Assembly: GCF_019649055.1 (NCBI RefSeq)
Contig: NW_026570469.1
Location: 1-64,000, forward strand
Length of the DNA stretch: 64,000 nt
Source: Paramacrobiotus metropolitanus
Lineage: Eukaryota; Tardigrada; Eutardigrada; Parachela; Macrobiotidae
Direction: 5' to 3'
Below are positions 42,961 to 54,847 of the stretch, piece by piece (positions within the stretch are counted from its first letter, which is position 1; the number at the start of each line of letters is the position of its first letter). The notes beneath the pieces were generated by a model that made no database searches, was not told the origin of the DNA, and was given only the letters and a program-made list of their open reading frames with translations. A program made the position numbers and the translations under genes.

Positions 42961-45900
42961 ATGCCGCAATACGGTTCATAAGCGGCCAGCGATCCCTTGA
43001 GTAGGCTTGTTTTATCAAGCCAGTTATTGTTATCTGGAACAACTATTTCTCTTGACTGACGACGAGGAATAAGGATGGTTTGCGAGTCATATGCTGTATT
43101 AGAAAAGTCTGGAATCTGTAAAATAGGATCTGTATGTGGAAATAGAATCTATAAAAAATCATCCATGTTTTTACTTGTACATACGAACATTAAAGATCAC
43201 ACAATCAGTGCGGTTTCATGACCTTTTTCAACTCCAGTTGGTTAGAAATCCTTTGAATTTTAAATATTCTAATATCGCCAAAGGCTTTTGAAGTGCACTG
43301 TTTGTCCTAGTCCAGATCTTCTAGTTTTTCCTCCGGATTATTATTGAGATTGTTGGAAATTTAAGCTCTTTTTTCCCGTCATAATTTCTTCCAACCCCCG
43401 ATGAAAACAGTTACAAGCTCGTTTCATTTATAGATTCCCTCTGCTTCTTGTTATTTATTCAAAAGCCCGAACCTTTACAATTTTACAAAAATACCGTCTA
43501 ACAAATACAACATTGCAATACCATTACATACAGTAATTCTAGTTTTGCCATATACGGACGCCTATGCTCCTGAGGGATAAAATCCTTAATGGCAGACTCC
43601 TTGTATGAAAAGACTTTACGAGCTGCGAGTTCAAAATCGTCACGAAACAAAAGCAAATTTTTCTTGGGATCCCCAGTCAAATCAAGTCACTTCGCTGCAA
43701 ACAACTCTCTATGATAGTCCTATACCACTGCCAATAAACAGAAAGTAACAAATTACATTAACTTCCTGTTCAGTCCAATAACACTTTCTGTGTTCTCCGC
43801 GACAACGTCATTTTAATCCCGTTAATATATCCCTAGCAGTTGTCAGTGCATGTTCAATCAGTCCCTTTACATTTAAACCCCACTCTTCCAATTCTTTGTT
43901 GGCCATCGTATTATCATTTTCCAGTACTGGCACAGTTGGCGCACAGATAATTAGTTGACGGCCAACTAAACCGTCCATGGTTCCTAACTTGAACCGTAAT
44001 TACCGCATCAGGGTAATAATTGTCAACTACTGAAAGCCTAAAAAAATTGGTTGGCACAAATATTATCACTTCGCTCAGTAAGAAAAATAACTTTTTACGC
44101 AAACTTACTATTTCTATCAATTCTAGGGTCTAGCAAAGCGAACGTAGCGACGGGAGTAGAATACATATTAAACAAACTTTTGGTTGTGCGATGTCTGTAA
44201 CATCTACCGTTACAACGCAACATCAACAGCTCGCTATGGAGTATATTCGAAGAAAGTACTGTAAGTACAACAACCATGCTTCTTATTTCTTAACATGTAA
44301 TAGTTTTAAGTCATTCACAGCATATTTCAGTGTAGTTCCGCTGTTGAAGTACCTAAGTAGTTTTCGTTTTGAGCAGCATTCCGGATGCCGAATATGGGCA
44401 TTCTTTTGCTTGCCCATTGCGGAAACTATTTCATTGCCTAAGGCCCAGGTTCCACAATGAAAGGATTAATGCGCATTACTACTATAATTTCGTTGAAATA
44501 ACGTTTTGGCCTACGTTTCCAACTTTCCAAGTTTGCTGTACTCCTGTTTAGCGTAGAACGCGCAGGACTGTGCTGCAAGCACAATACTCTTGCTTAATCA
44601 GCCTCAGTAGAGTTGGTAGTGGTAAACATGACATCAAATTAATCGTGAATAGTGTCGTAGTACGAGTTAGAGTAAGCAGTAGTCACTGCTATAAACTTAT
44701 CAACTATTAAGTACTGTAGTTACTTTTCTGACTAATAAGTCAGAAACTGATAATGTCATTACAGCGGATAAAATCCCACCTCCCTTAAACTTGAACCAAA
44801 ATGCTTTGAGAATTAATCGTGTCAAAAACGGAGCTGGAATAAAATAGTATATGCATTTTTCTATAAAATAATTATCGTCGTCTTAAGCAAAAGCATTGAC
44901 CGTGAGTCCGAATTGCTAAGAGTGCTCTCTCTACCTATCTGCTGTACATAATTATACGCGAGCGTATTAGCATAGACATCCAGCGGGGGAACGCTCCTCC
45001 ATTAATGGAACAGCTCCACCGGGAGGAAATTCAGATCAGCTGTTCTCTGTTCTTACATCTCCGTGGCTGTTTACTGATGCTGTGTACTGCGTTGTGATGC
45101 TAAAACTAATGCGTCTTGCTTTGACCCTAAACGCTAAAGTGGAAAAAAATTGATAGTACGTAAATAACTTTGCAAAAGAAACTGCTAACTAAACAAGTAT
45201 CTATGTGCTGAAAGTGCTGCTGTAACGTGTATGTACGTACCTAGCTGGTACATCAAGTAAATACTTTATCAAAATTAATTAAATAAATTTTGTAATTACT
45301 AGTAAGTACTTATTTATTAAAGTGATTTCGGTCCATGTTTAAACATCGCTCGAAATCGAAAATTGAGAACGGACGGATATACATCGTACTGTACTGTCTG
45401 TACATTTACGTACTCACTCGAGTTTGCCAAACGCCAACTCACGGTACGAAGGTTGGAGCGCTTCCATGATACGCAAAACTTAGTGGTGGTTGTAATTTGC
45501 ACCGAGCGAGTTGCAGTGCCACTGGTACGTGGTTTTGGGTTTGTGTCGGTTGGTAGGAGAGCCACTGTACTGAGAAAAGATTTACTGTACATGAGGCTGC
45601 TCGCGGCTTCAGTTTTGCAGCACTAACCAGTAAGCCTGCAGTATCTCGTTGCGCTCCATGCAGATAATGATATCACCATGGCAATGCAGATTACCGACTA
45701 AGTAAGTAGTTAGGTAATACATAGTTCTTGTGCGAATCTCGCACTACAGTTCGTTCGTGCATTGCCCACGTTGTATTTTCTGGGCATATGGAAAAGGTTG
45801 CAATAATACAGTACTGTTTTAAAAGTTCAGTCGAAAAATAATCAATAAATAATTTCACTTTCTGGATAATTCAGATTTCTGTTCCATAATGCACCGGATT

Positions 45901-46460
45901 CCCTTTTTTCCAGCACGAATTTCGATTTAGACAAAGACCAGTAAGTCAGTCTTGCTGACTCGCATTCCTGTTTTAGAAATTGACATGATTGTATTAACTA
46001 TTAACTGAGTGAATGCCGTGTATACTGTATCTTGCGATCATCGTTAAGTGAGTTGGCACTCGGCAGGTTGTTCAACTTATGACTTCAACTTTGACTACCC
46101 TGGCGCTTGGGTTTGATTTGCACCCGATTGCATTCATTCAGATAGCTCAGAATGCAGCTCAGAGCTAGAAAAATTCCAAATTTTATTTTGAAATGAACGT
46201 TTTCCGATTTAACCCGTGCACTACCATTTTATTTTCTAATTGTTGGCTACAATCTGACATCTTTGTATCAGCCATGTACTTCCCAATTCCATGCTTTTTA
46301 GCAGTGCTTCCGTAGCCGGCTGACCATGCTTGCTGCTCATGGCCTCCTGTCGAGGGCTTCCTCTAAACGTGATAAAGTCTGTCGTCATTAAGTAGTAAAT
46401 ACTGACGAGTCACACCGTTGGCCACGCCGTTTTAGGAACGTGGAGAACACGTTCTACTCT
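42961..46460. other. Gene-poor stretch with scattered fragments
   Basis: A short minus-strand block at about 43907-43815 reads MANKELEEWGLNVKGLIEHA before stops and may be a gene fragment. A 68-bp block at 44361-44428 recurs at 49791-49858. I support nothing else. Confidence 0.3.
44361..44428. repeat. Dispersed repeat copy A (pair at 49791-49858)
   Basis: TTTTGAGCAGCATT, GGATGCCG, ATTCTTTTGC and GCGGAAA occur in the same order and spacing in both copies. Confidence 0.7.
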
Positions 46461-46960
46461 CGAACATCCGCTGAAACACACGCTTAACGGCGTTTCGCCG
46501 CAGCTTGCTGGAAAACTCTAACAGGACTTCTCCGCCGTAGCTAAACGTAGGTGACCCACATCACCGCCAAGTTTGTTTTCGAACGCCTACTCCAGCTTGT
46601 CCACGATCTATGCGTTCGTGTAGTCGTCCGGGACGCGCGGTAGGCACATGGAATGGACTTTAATGGCGCATTTTCATTGCCTCTACAGGCTACACCCATG
46701 GCGTCCAGGAGGACCGCCTTTTGCTTATCTGTTTCCGTGATTCTCTTTACTTACCGTAGTTGCGGTACCTGAACTATCATGACCTCAAAGTCTTTATGGC
46801 AGGCATGAAGCACAGAAGCCCCGATTCTCTTCCGTCATCATTGCGTGCCACAGGAGCAGCGGAGGTCGCGGGTAGTACTCGATGAAGTCATTCTTATGCT
46901 CGCTGAATACAACAAGACCTGCACGCCACGAGTGCAGCACTTACTGCACGATTTTACTGC
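46460..46960 (-). pseudogene. Unrecognised decayed coding region
   Basis: The minus strand shows coding-like blocks broken by stops: LVVFSEHKNDFIEYYPRPPL then LLWHAMMTEENRGFCASC (about 46920-46800), and VHSMCLPRVPDDYTNA then AFENKLGGDVGHLRLATAEK (about 46660-46530). LPxxPDDYTNA and the later FENKLGGDVGHLRLATA are suggestive of an RNA-recognition-like fold but too broken to name. Part of the first block is duplicated at 47809-47908. Confidence 0.3.
46769..46866. repeat. Duplicated fragment (pair at 47809-47908)
   Basis: Both copies contain CTGAACT, CATGACCTC, TTATGGCA and CTCTTCCGTC in the same order, about 80 percent alike by eye. Confidence 0.7.
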
Positions 46961-47710
46961 CGCACGATTCGTTGCTTACTGAGCGCGCACGTAGAAAATA
47001 AGACGATGACAATAACGGTTGTCATACCACGTCATATAGTTACAGAAAGTTCCTAGCTATCATTGCTAGAGTGAAAACGATGTATCGATCTGCTTCGGCT
47101 ATCCGAATGACGGAATGAGCAAGGCTACTTCCTGTTTTGTGTTTGAGTCCCATGGACGTGACTATGAACAGGACGCGGTAATTCTTAGTACTATTTACCA
47201 TCGGGTAAAAACTTGAAAAGCCTTGACATCGACATTTCTCGTAATTCTAGATTTTTCTTTATTGCCATCGACAATTAACACAAACTTTTACTTTCCTGCT
47301 GCGAAGAATTTATCTCTCCTGTTACTCATACCACCCCGGCCATGACAATCTAGAAATTTTACAATGAAAAGCAGACAGTTATCTGTATTTATTTTCCATC
47401 TCGTAAAAAGGTGAAAGTCTTGGTTGGAGATAGGCATTGCTCGTTTTCCCGGTTTTTTCATTGATTCCGTCAACGAACAAAACAAACTTTTCCTTCTCAT
47501 TGCCGATTTATCGCGAGCAAAAGCTCTTCCAGGCATAAGGGTTAAATTAAATTTTCTAAGTGTGTGAATTTCTTACCCAATGAATGATCATAAAATGGAC
47601 GGTCCGAATTTTTCACGTTGAAAGGTCATCCAACGTCAAGTTTTATGCCTAGAGGCTAGATCAATTGAGAGCGCAGCAGCGAAGCGCCGCCGCCTTTCCT
47701 AAACTCCGGT

Positions 47711-48022
47711 GGCCCGAAAATATTGCGAGGCTTGCTGCTTGGCTCCAGTCTTGTGATATACCGGTTCGTTATTCTCGTTGAGTCTCTTCTCGGATACAAA
47801 CTGGGACACTGAACTGCCATGACCTCCAAGTCATTATGGCAGTTTCGAAGCGCAGAAGCTCGGATCCTCTTCCGTCGTCATTGGGTGCCGGTCCGCCGAA
47901 GGAGGTCCTAAGAAAATGCTGGGCCTAAAATAATGCTAGGCTTGCTGCCCGGCTCCAGTCCTGCGCAAATGTACCGGTCCGTTATTGCCGCTCAACCTCA
48001 TCTCGGATATAAACTGGGACAT
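47711..48022. repeat. Two direct copies of a 100-bp fragment
   Basis: 47711-47810 and 47919-48022 share GGCTTGCTGC, GGCTCCAGTC, ACCGGTNCGTTATT, TCTCGGATA and AAACTGGGACA. The intervening piece is the 47809-47908 copy of the fragment at 46769. Together they look like pieces of one decayed gene or element, rearranged. Confidence 0.6.
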
Positions 48023-50699
48023 GCTCTACTATGCTTCTATGTGGGCTTCGAGATTTGGCAGTGCGTCGGTAAAAAAGCTCACCACTTCTTGGAAAATTCC
48101 TTTAGTACCAGACAAAGTATTATATAGAGGTAGCTAATGTTGGCCTGCAACTTAACATCAACATTTATTATTACGCTTGGGAAAACCACAGTAAACGCAA
48201 ATTAAGCGCAGCAAACTTGTTAAAATTACCTTTTGTGGTAGCGAAAATTGTTTATGCTTTCCTTATTGTCGTTTTAACAGCTACTTGGATACATGTTTAT
48301 TACTTGGCCATACTTCTTAATCAGTTATCTTGCGCATATGTTTGTGGCAACTGACTTATAGTATGTTTTCGCTACACTCATTACGAATTACTAGACATTC
48401 TCATATCAGCGCATTTCTGGTCGTGGATCTATCGATATATAATATACCAATCGGTCTTCCTGCGCCGGTACCATTTGGTTCGGTGCAAGCGATTACGCAC
48501 CCTTCTGCAGTGCTGCCCGATCATTCCTACATATCATGTGATCGAACTTCTCTCGTCGAGATTTCCATCTTTATTTTTCTGATGCGGAAAACGAGACAAC
48601 ATTTCTGCGAGCATGGCGGTACATTTGTTGTACGGAAGGTAATATATTCTCTTGTACTTGCCCTTCCATTTAGATAACGTGCGAAAGTCGATGCCCATTT
48701 CTTTTGCCACTTTCATGCTCGCCGACAAAATCATCGATGCCCAAGTGTTGTCCACACGGGTTTTCGAAACTGTGTTATGTTCAACAGCGACATACATGCT
48801 CTCCTCCGGGGAAAAGTTTGAACTGGACACGAATGTAACATTGGGTTTGATTCCTTTTGCCAGCGACCGTCAACTATAGAAAGGCTTAATCTGGACTCTG
48901 TACAACGGTGCGCGAACTGAAGAAATGTGTAGTTACAACATGTACCTCATAACGCGCATAGTCGGGCGTTGCCGCGTTGATCACTTGGGATAACGTCCTC
49001 GTTGTGGTATCAGATGAGAACGTCTTCGTTGCGTTGGAATAACGCCTTCATTGTAGTGTCAGGGAGCGCGGCTTCAAAGATTGGAGTAAATATAAATATC
49101 TCAGAAGATTGGAATAAATAGACGGTAGTGACCAATGATACCGAATTCTTTAACGCAGCTATCGATGAACATTAGACGCCTCAGAGAATGCCACGGCGCC
49201 ACCTTTACCACGGCACCACTCTTTTGGTACGTTTACAGCATTTCTAACGTTTAGACGCAAGTGTTTTCCAGCCAAACTATATGTGACTTTTATACATATG
49301 TATTTGCCGCATTGGTTGATTCGTCCGTTATAATCGGGACAATACGAGTTAGATGTTCGGTTTGTTGGGTTTACCCTCCGTCTAAGCAAAATATTAACTT
49401 GCGCTTCTGGTTTGCCCGTGTTGATTGTGACAGCAAATAATGACAATTGCTTTTAATACAAGAATAAAGAACAAGATTAAAAATACGTCGAGCGATGACT
49501 GTGGTCTTCAAGCAAAACGGAGATAGCCGCTGATTTACCAGTATTCGAAAACAACGTTATCAGGACATTTTTTTCTATTGTAGCAAACAAAAATTACCAG
49601 ATTGACCTTTGTTTCTAATAACAGGATTTTAACGATCGTTTGCAAACATAAGGTTTTTATAATAATACGGTTATCCATTAACATGAAGTTTCCAAATGTA
49701 ATATGGGACTGCGTAACGCAAATATTCTAGGATTTCAGTACATTCACGGTGCGATGACACTACATTCGTATGTTGGTATTAAATTCATGGTTTCCGTTTT
49801 GAGCAGCATTTGGGATGCCGGGAATGGACATTCTTTTGCATGCCCACTGCGGAAATTATAAGGGTGGTCAATTATAAAGGTGATGGCAAAGGAAACTCGC
49901 TTAGCTGACAAATTAGTAATAATTATTATGATTACATGTGTACTTAAAATGGCAAGCAAATTTGATACGCACATAACATGATTACACTACAGAACAATTT
50001 GAGAAATTATTCTTTGTTCTAAAAGTAAACCCCCATGAAAGTAATTACATAACTGTGAACTGATATTAGCGGTTATTATCGATAAAAAACTGTTTTGTTT
50101 ACGGTGACATCATCTGCAGTTTGCGCTTATCGTAATAAGCTTTACTAAATTTTTGGATTGCATACGTAACATAATACAAGCTGAGCACGGATGAATATTG
50201 GCTTGCGACTATTTTTAGAATTTTGTTGCCGCCAAATCACGCAGTATGTTGCAACATCGTTAGAAATAAGCTGTTTCCCTAGAAATCTGCAGATTAAGAA
50301 GCACAAGAGCAAGCACGTGCCCTTGTTAGCCTTATGGCATCCATGGTAACAAGCTTTAAAGTGACCACTGGTCATGAGGTTCTGCATACAGCAAGCAATA
50401 ACTGGTCTCAGAACACCCGCGTGATCGAGAGGTTTCTAACGCATCTTGAAGTAGGAAAACTAGATGAGCAGAAGCTGAGATCATCGGCGCCGGATGAGAG
50501 GGGCCGAAATCCTGGCACAGATAATTAGTTATCTACATCCGTACGACGACGACAGCAAGTATGGCTCAGTGAGTGCGCACGCGCTATATCCAAAGTCTTT
50601 AAATTTAGCTAACGCTCAAGTCAACGCAGTGGAGGCAAAGCTGCCTCTGCTCCTTCAACTAGGCTCCTAGCAAAGAAGCAAAGAAAGCCATAAAAACCT
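48023..50699. other. Gene-poor stretch
   Basis: A minus-strand frame around 48870-48534 contains SNFSPEESMYVAVEHNTVSK and KEMGIDFRTLSKWKGKYKR and might be a gene fragment; no family is recognised. The dispersed repeat copy B is at 49791-49858. I see nothing else. Confidence 0.3.
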
Positions 50700-50723
50700 G
50701 TAGCAAGCCCGGGCTTGCATAAT
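50700..50723. repeat. Left copy of GTAGCAAGCCCGGGC inverted pair
   Basis: GTAGCAAGCCCGGGCTTGCA followed by TAAT is matched, inverted and with a 4-nt insertion, at 54523-54551. The pair brackets the Merlin transposase and one MITE. Confidence 0.55.
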
Positions 50724-51059
50724 GTGTGCCTTTCGAACACAAAGGCGCGCCTTACAAAAGAGCATTGTTTTGTCTATTTAGTTGAAACAAAACAGCCAGA
50801 TTCCAGCTAAGTTCTGCAACGAGCGCAGCAGAATTGTGTGGCGACTTCATTATTTCTGCACGAGCGCTTAATTAATTTCTGAGCACTCGCCTGATACACT
50901 GCTGTCTCTCCGAAAGTGAAAGTTTACCTTTGAGAATATCATTGGTTGGTTGTTTTTGCAGTTATGTTAACAAAAACAGCTATTTTGCGTTGTGCCTTTT
51001 GTTTGTTAAAGTTAACGGGGCGTTTATGGGTAATTTCACAGGATACGGTGGGCTCCGGA

Positions 51060-51145
51060 TGACGTCATCGATGACGTCATCCGACCTAGTTTAATTTTCT
51101 GAGTCATCTGGGAGTGACCGGAAGTGAGGAAAAGGTCACGTGACC
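51060..51145. promoter_or_regulatory. Palindromic TGACGTCA pair and GGTCACGTGACC
   Basis: TGACGTCA at 51060-51067 and 51072-51079 form a perfect 26-bp palindrome, and GGTCACGTGACC (an E-box palindrome) lies at 51134-51145. They lie just beyond the 3' end of the transposase gene. They could be part of the element's terminus or CRE-type sites; the function is inference. Confidence 0.35.
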
Positions 51146-51342
51146 TAGATACGGATTTTTTATTGAAAATCAGCAAAAAATCAGGAAATATCAAAGAAAA
51201 ATCAGAAAAAAATCGCAAAAAATAGTAGACCATCAAAACAACCCAGAAAAAATTTTCGTATTACGAGGGAACCGTTGGCTACAATATGACCCCGGGTAAA
51301 ACCCTCAAAACGGAAAGAAAGCTAAAGCTATAGCACACAAAT

Positions 51343-53196
51343 TTATTCCTGTTCCACGTGTTCTTTAGCCACTTCTTCAGGATCAACATCATCTAGGCCA
51401 TCCTCCGCGATATCGAACGTGCGACAGTTGCATTCATCTTGGGTTTTATGCTGATCGTTCTTACAGTACTCCGTCCACTGAATTAGCTGCTCGAAGTACA
51501 GAGAGTGGCTTCCTTCTGGCTTGTCGTTGATATCACGGGTGCCATATTCAGCAACGTCAGACATGAAACGACGGAGGTCACACCCTGTACCGCTACCAGA
51601 GAAATTACGGTGGTACAGCCACTCTTCCAGAGCAAGCCAAATCCGAGTGTATTTAAATCCGTTGTGTTTCCGAATAAACCGTTTGATTTGGCTGTTGACA
51701 CCCTCAACCGGGTTCGATGATACAATTACTCCTGCTTCCGTGACCTTCGAAAACTGACCTTCATGACCATAGTCGCCCCACTTTGGAATGTTGACGTACA
51801 CTGCTGCGGCATCCGTATGTGCCATGGACCCCGGGAGCATGTGTCGAATAAAAATCGGCCTGATGGTGTCAGTGTCTGCATGACGGATGTGGTACACAAC
51901 GGCTTTGTTGCTCCCTTTCTCACACAAAACCAGTATCATGACCTTCCGGTCGGTCTTCACAACCCCGCTGCCTTCTGATTCCATCTCATGCAGACCGCGT
52001 TTCCGGTTTCCACGATGATATGTCCACTTGGTACCCAAGAAACACTGAAAAAAGAAACTAAAAAACCTAAGAAACCTAAGAAGCCTAAGAAACCTAAGAA
52101 ACATAAGAAACCTAAGAAACATAAGAAACCTAAGAAACATAAGAAACCTAAGAAACCTAAGAAAACCTAAGAAACCTAAGAAACCTAAGAAACCTAAGAA
52201 ACCTAAGAGCCTAAGAAACCTAAGAGCCTAGGAAACCTAAGAAACTTAAGAAACCTAAGAACCTAAGAGCCTAAGAGCCTAAGAGCCTAAGAACCTAAGA
52301 AACCTGGAGAAACCTAAGAATCCTAAGAGCCTAAGAAAACTAAGAAACCTAAGAAACCTAAGAAACCTAAAGCCTAAGAAAACCTAAGAACCTAAGAAAA
52401 CTAAAAACCTAAGAAACCTGAAACCTAAGAAACCTAAGAAACCTAAGAGCCTAACAAAACCTGAGAAACCTAAGAAACCTAAAACCTAAGAACCTGAGAA
52501 ACCTAAGAAACCTAAGAAACCTAAGAAACCTAAGAAACCTAAGAATAGTACTGATAGTTATAATAATAATAAAAACAAATAATTAATATACTAAATAAAA
52601 TACATTCGTTAACTTACTTCATCAATATACACGATCTTGTTTGGTCCACCAAGCATTACAGGATTGAACGCGTTGTGAATGGCCAGCGCTTCCCGGATGT
52701 AGGTTGCATACTGCGACACTGTATTTTGATGGACCCCACACTTTTCGGCAATCATGCTCTGGGTATATGAGCGCCAGTAGCTCATTTCACAAAACAAGGC
52801 CAGGACCTTCAAAACTCCTATTTTGCTGAAGTGGAGGAATTTGTCTCGGAACAGGCTTCTCTTCTTCGTACAGACGCACTGCAAAGTATAACGGTTCTCA
52901 ACCCAACAGAGCTTCATCCATTTTCTGCACGCTCGGTCACCGCAGCGATGCTCTAAGTCGCACAGGCCAACCTCCGCCAGTAATACCAGTCCAGCGATGT
53001 GCTGCTGTTTGATGAAAGGCAAGCCACAACGACGGTCCACATCATCTGACAGCACATGACTTAAATCTCCCTGTGCTGGTGCCGAATGCTCACCAACAAA
53101 ACGTTGCACAACATCCCGGAGTTGAACTGACCAACCATCTCCATACGGAGGGCTGATAATACCAGCAAGAACGTTTAAATTCCAAGGTTCTTCCAT
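51343..53196 (-). CDS. Merlin/ISXO2-type DDE transposase, two exons
   Basis: Exon 1 is 53196-52618 and exon 2 is 52044-51343, 1281 bp in all, giving 426 aa; GATGAA|GTAAGT joins TTTTTTCAG|TGTTTC in phase 0. The N-terminal half has Cys pairs of a zinc ribbon (CGDRACRKWMKLCW ... LQCVC), then a helix-turn-helix-like stretch (YTQSMIAEKCGVHQNTVSQY) and IREAL. The DDE core follows: D in VYIDE at the exon border, FLGTKWTYHRGNRKRG across it, D in AHTDAAAVY and E in NPVEGVNSQIKRF. These are the expected positions for ISXO2/Merlin transposases. No frameshift or internal stop is seen, so it may be functional. The stop codon TAA overlaps an AATAAA. The intron is 573 bp and almost wholly TTTCTTAGG repeats. 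I could not identify the element's terminal inverted repeats with confidence. Confidence 0.8.
52060..52545. repeat. CCTAAGAAA minisatellite filling the transposase intron
   Basis: About 50 units of the 9-bp CCTAAGAAA (TTTCTTAGG on the gene's strand), with variants CCTAAGAGC, CATAAGAAA and CCTAAGAA. On the transcribed strand each unit ends in a pyrimidine run plus TTAG|G, the form of a 3' splice acceptor. Chance open frames over it (Lys-Pro-Lys repeats on the + strand) are not genes. Confidence 0.9.
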
Positions 53197-53790
53197 TTTT
53201 AACGCAAAAAAGTACGCTGCGACAAAATTCCATAGAAGTGAGCACGTTCATTCTGCGGGTGTGAAAAGACAAGATGAAGAGCACCGCACTGACAACAGAG
53301 ACAAAGGGATCTACAAATAGAACCATGTGCTGGCCGGCAGAGAAGTGGACAGAAGAAACTGGGTTTGGGCACCCACCCTAAGGCGGCGATTCACCAAATA
53401 TTGCATGGGTAACCGCCCTGAGATGGCGACAATGTTCACTTGCGTAAACAGGGACGCAACTGCATGCGCCATGTTTGTCTTCCATAGACTCCCATGTTAA
53501 CTTTGTGGGATCGTATCTCAGTCCAGACCAATTTTCCTCACCTGAAACTTGTTGAAATATATTTGTCGATGCTCCGTGCAGTCCGTGGTATACAAAATAT
53601 GTGTACACCCGTTACACCGTATTGTGTATACACCCGTTTATGTGAACCTTTACTTTTTTTAGTTTTGTTAATCATTGTGCGTTTTGTGTAGTTTTTTTTA
53701 TTTGTTCAGTTTTTTTATTTAAAACGGGAATAAAAAGCGGCTGTTTATTTAGTTTTGTATACTCGTGTTTACTGAGGAGTGAGGACTGTA
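53197..53790. other. 5' flank of transposase gene
   Basis: This is presumably the promoter side of the Merlin element. I looked for a terminal inverted repeat matching 50.7-51.3 kb and found none convincing. Confidence 0.35.
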
Positions 53791-54325
53791 CTGTAGCCGC
53801 CCGCACAAGTTAGACCACAGAGTCGGTATACGGGAAAAAAGCGCAGCAAATATACCTACTCTAACCGGGCAAAATGCACGGCTTTTTGACTACGTTCTCA
53901 GACATTCTAATAATTTTTAAATTCACAATTTCACTGAAGAGACTGTGTTTTCTAGAATTAAAACTTAAAGGAAGCAAGAACATTTAGAGCTCTGATCATT
54001 TCGAAGATAAACCTGATTTGTTGTGGTTTTTGGGGTGCCCCTGGCAGGGCAGGGGTGAGTTAGCGTTGCACCAAGGAGCGTTACTCTGTACGGGGATGAT
54101 TCTTGCGAGATGCAGAACGGATTAATTCCAGGAAAATAATAAAGAATAACGAAGGAGTCGTGATTTTAATTTAGTCACTCAGTTTTCCAAGAAAAAATAA
54201 TCACTAACAGTCAAATGGTTGCTTGGTACGGCAGCCGTGCATTTTGCCCGGTTAGAGTAGGTATATTTGCTGCGCTTTTTTCCCGTATACCGACTCTGTG
54301 GTCTAACTTGTGCGGGCGGCTACAG
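53791..54325. mobile_element. 535-bp MITE with 93-bp perfect terminal inverted repeats
   Basis: The left arm (53791-53883) begins CTGTAGCCGCCCGCACAAGT and is the exact inverse of the right arm (54233-54325), as far as I can check by eye. TA flanks both sides, consistent with a TA target duplication as in Tc1/mariner-type elements. The 349-bp interior has no gene. Perfect arms imply recent insertion or conversion. Confidence 0.85.
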
Positions 54326-54522
54326 TATTTAAATGAAGGCTAATCCGTAAAAGTAAAAACTACCTACTAATCGGTAAAAGTGAAAACTACTTACAGGCCA
54401 CAAATGCCCACAATGTCTGCCAGAACGAAGGCCAACAGAAGTTTACTGTATGTTCTTCTTGTGTCTGTTCCCTTTCAGTATAATGTGATGCATTTCACAC
54501 ATCTGCGTTTCGGGTGATCCGT

Positions 54523-54551
54523 ATTATGCAAGGATGCCCGGGCTTGCTACA
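54523..54551. repeat. Right copy of GTAGCAAGCCCGGGC inverted pair
   Basis: Inverse of 50700-50723 with four extra bases. Confidence 0.55.
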
Positions 54552-54584
54552 CTTTTGTTTACACAGTGAAACAGCCTACCCTAG

Positions 54585-54847
54585 TAAGGCGCCATCCATA
54601 AATTACGTCACGCAAGTAGGGGGAGGGGGGAGGTCCTGAAAGCGTTACTGTTTGTTACAAGGGGGAGGGGGGCTTTAAAAATTTGTTACGATTATGACGT
54701 CAACATGCTATATCGATGGAGGGGTTCTAATTTTGTTACGTAACGCTCAGGGGAGGGGATCTCGGTTTGTTAGCATTCGTGACACAGGGGGAGGGGGGTA
54801 TCAAAATGTCCAATTTTCGCGTGACGTAATTTATGGAGGCCGCCTAA
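54585..54847. mobile_element. 257-bp MITE with TAA duplication and AGGGGGAGGGGG repeats
   Basis: The element at 54588-54844 starts GGCGCCATCCATAAATTACG and ends in the inverse with two differences (CGTAATTTATGGAGGCCGCC). TAA flanks it on both sides. The interior repeats GGGGGAGGGG three times with TTTGTTA(C) spacers. A 3-bp TAA duplication suggests PIF/Harbinger-type mobilisation, but this end sequence is seen in several MITE groups and I am not sure. Confidence 0.7.

Noticed and set aside
51988-52170. Lys-Pro-Lys repeat protein on the + strand
   Set aside because: It is a read-through of the CCTAAGAAA minisatellite inside the intron of the minus-strand transposase.
52060-52545. CRISPR-like regular repeats
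   Set aside because: Contiguous 9-bp tandem units without spacers, in a eukaryotic intron; not a CRISPR array.
53197-53790. Terminal inverted repeat of the Merlin element
   Set aside because: No convincing match between this flank and 50.7-51.3 kb could be found by eye.
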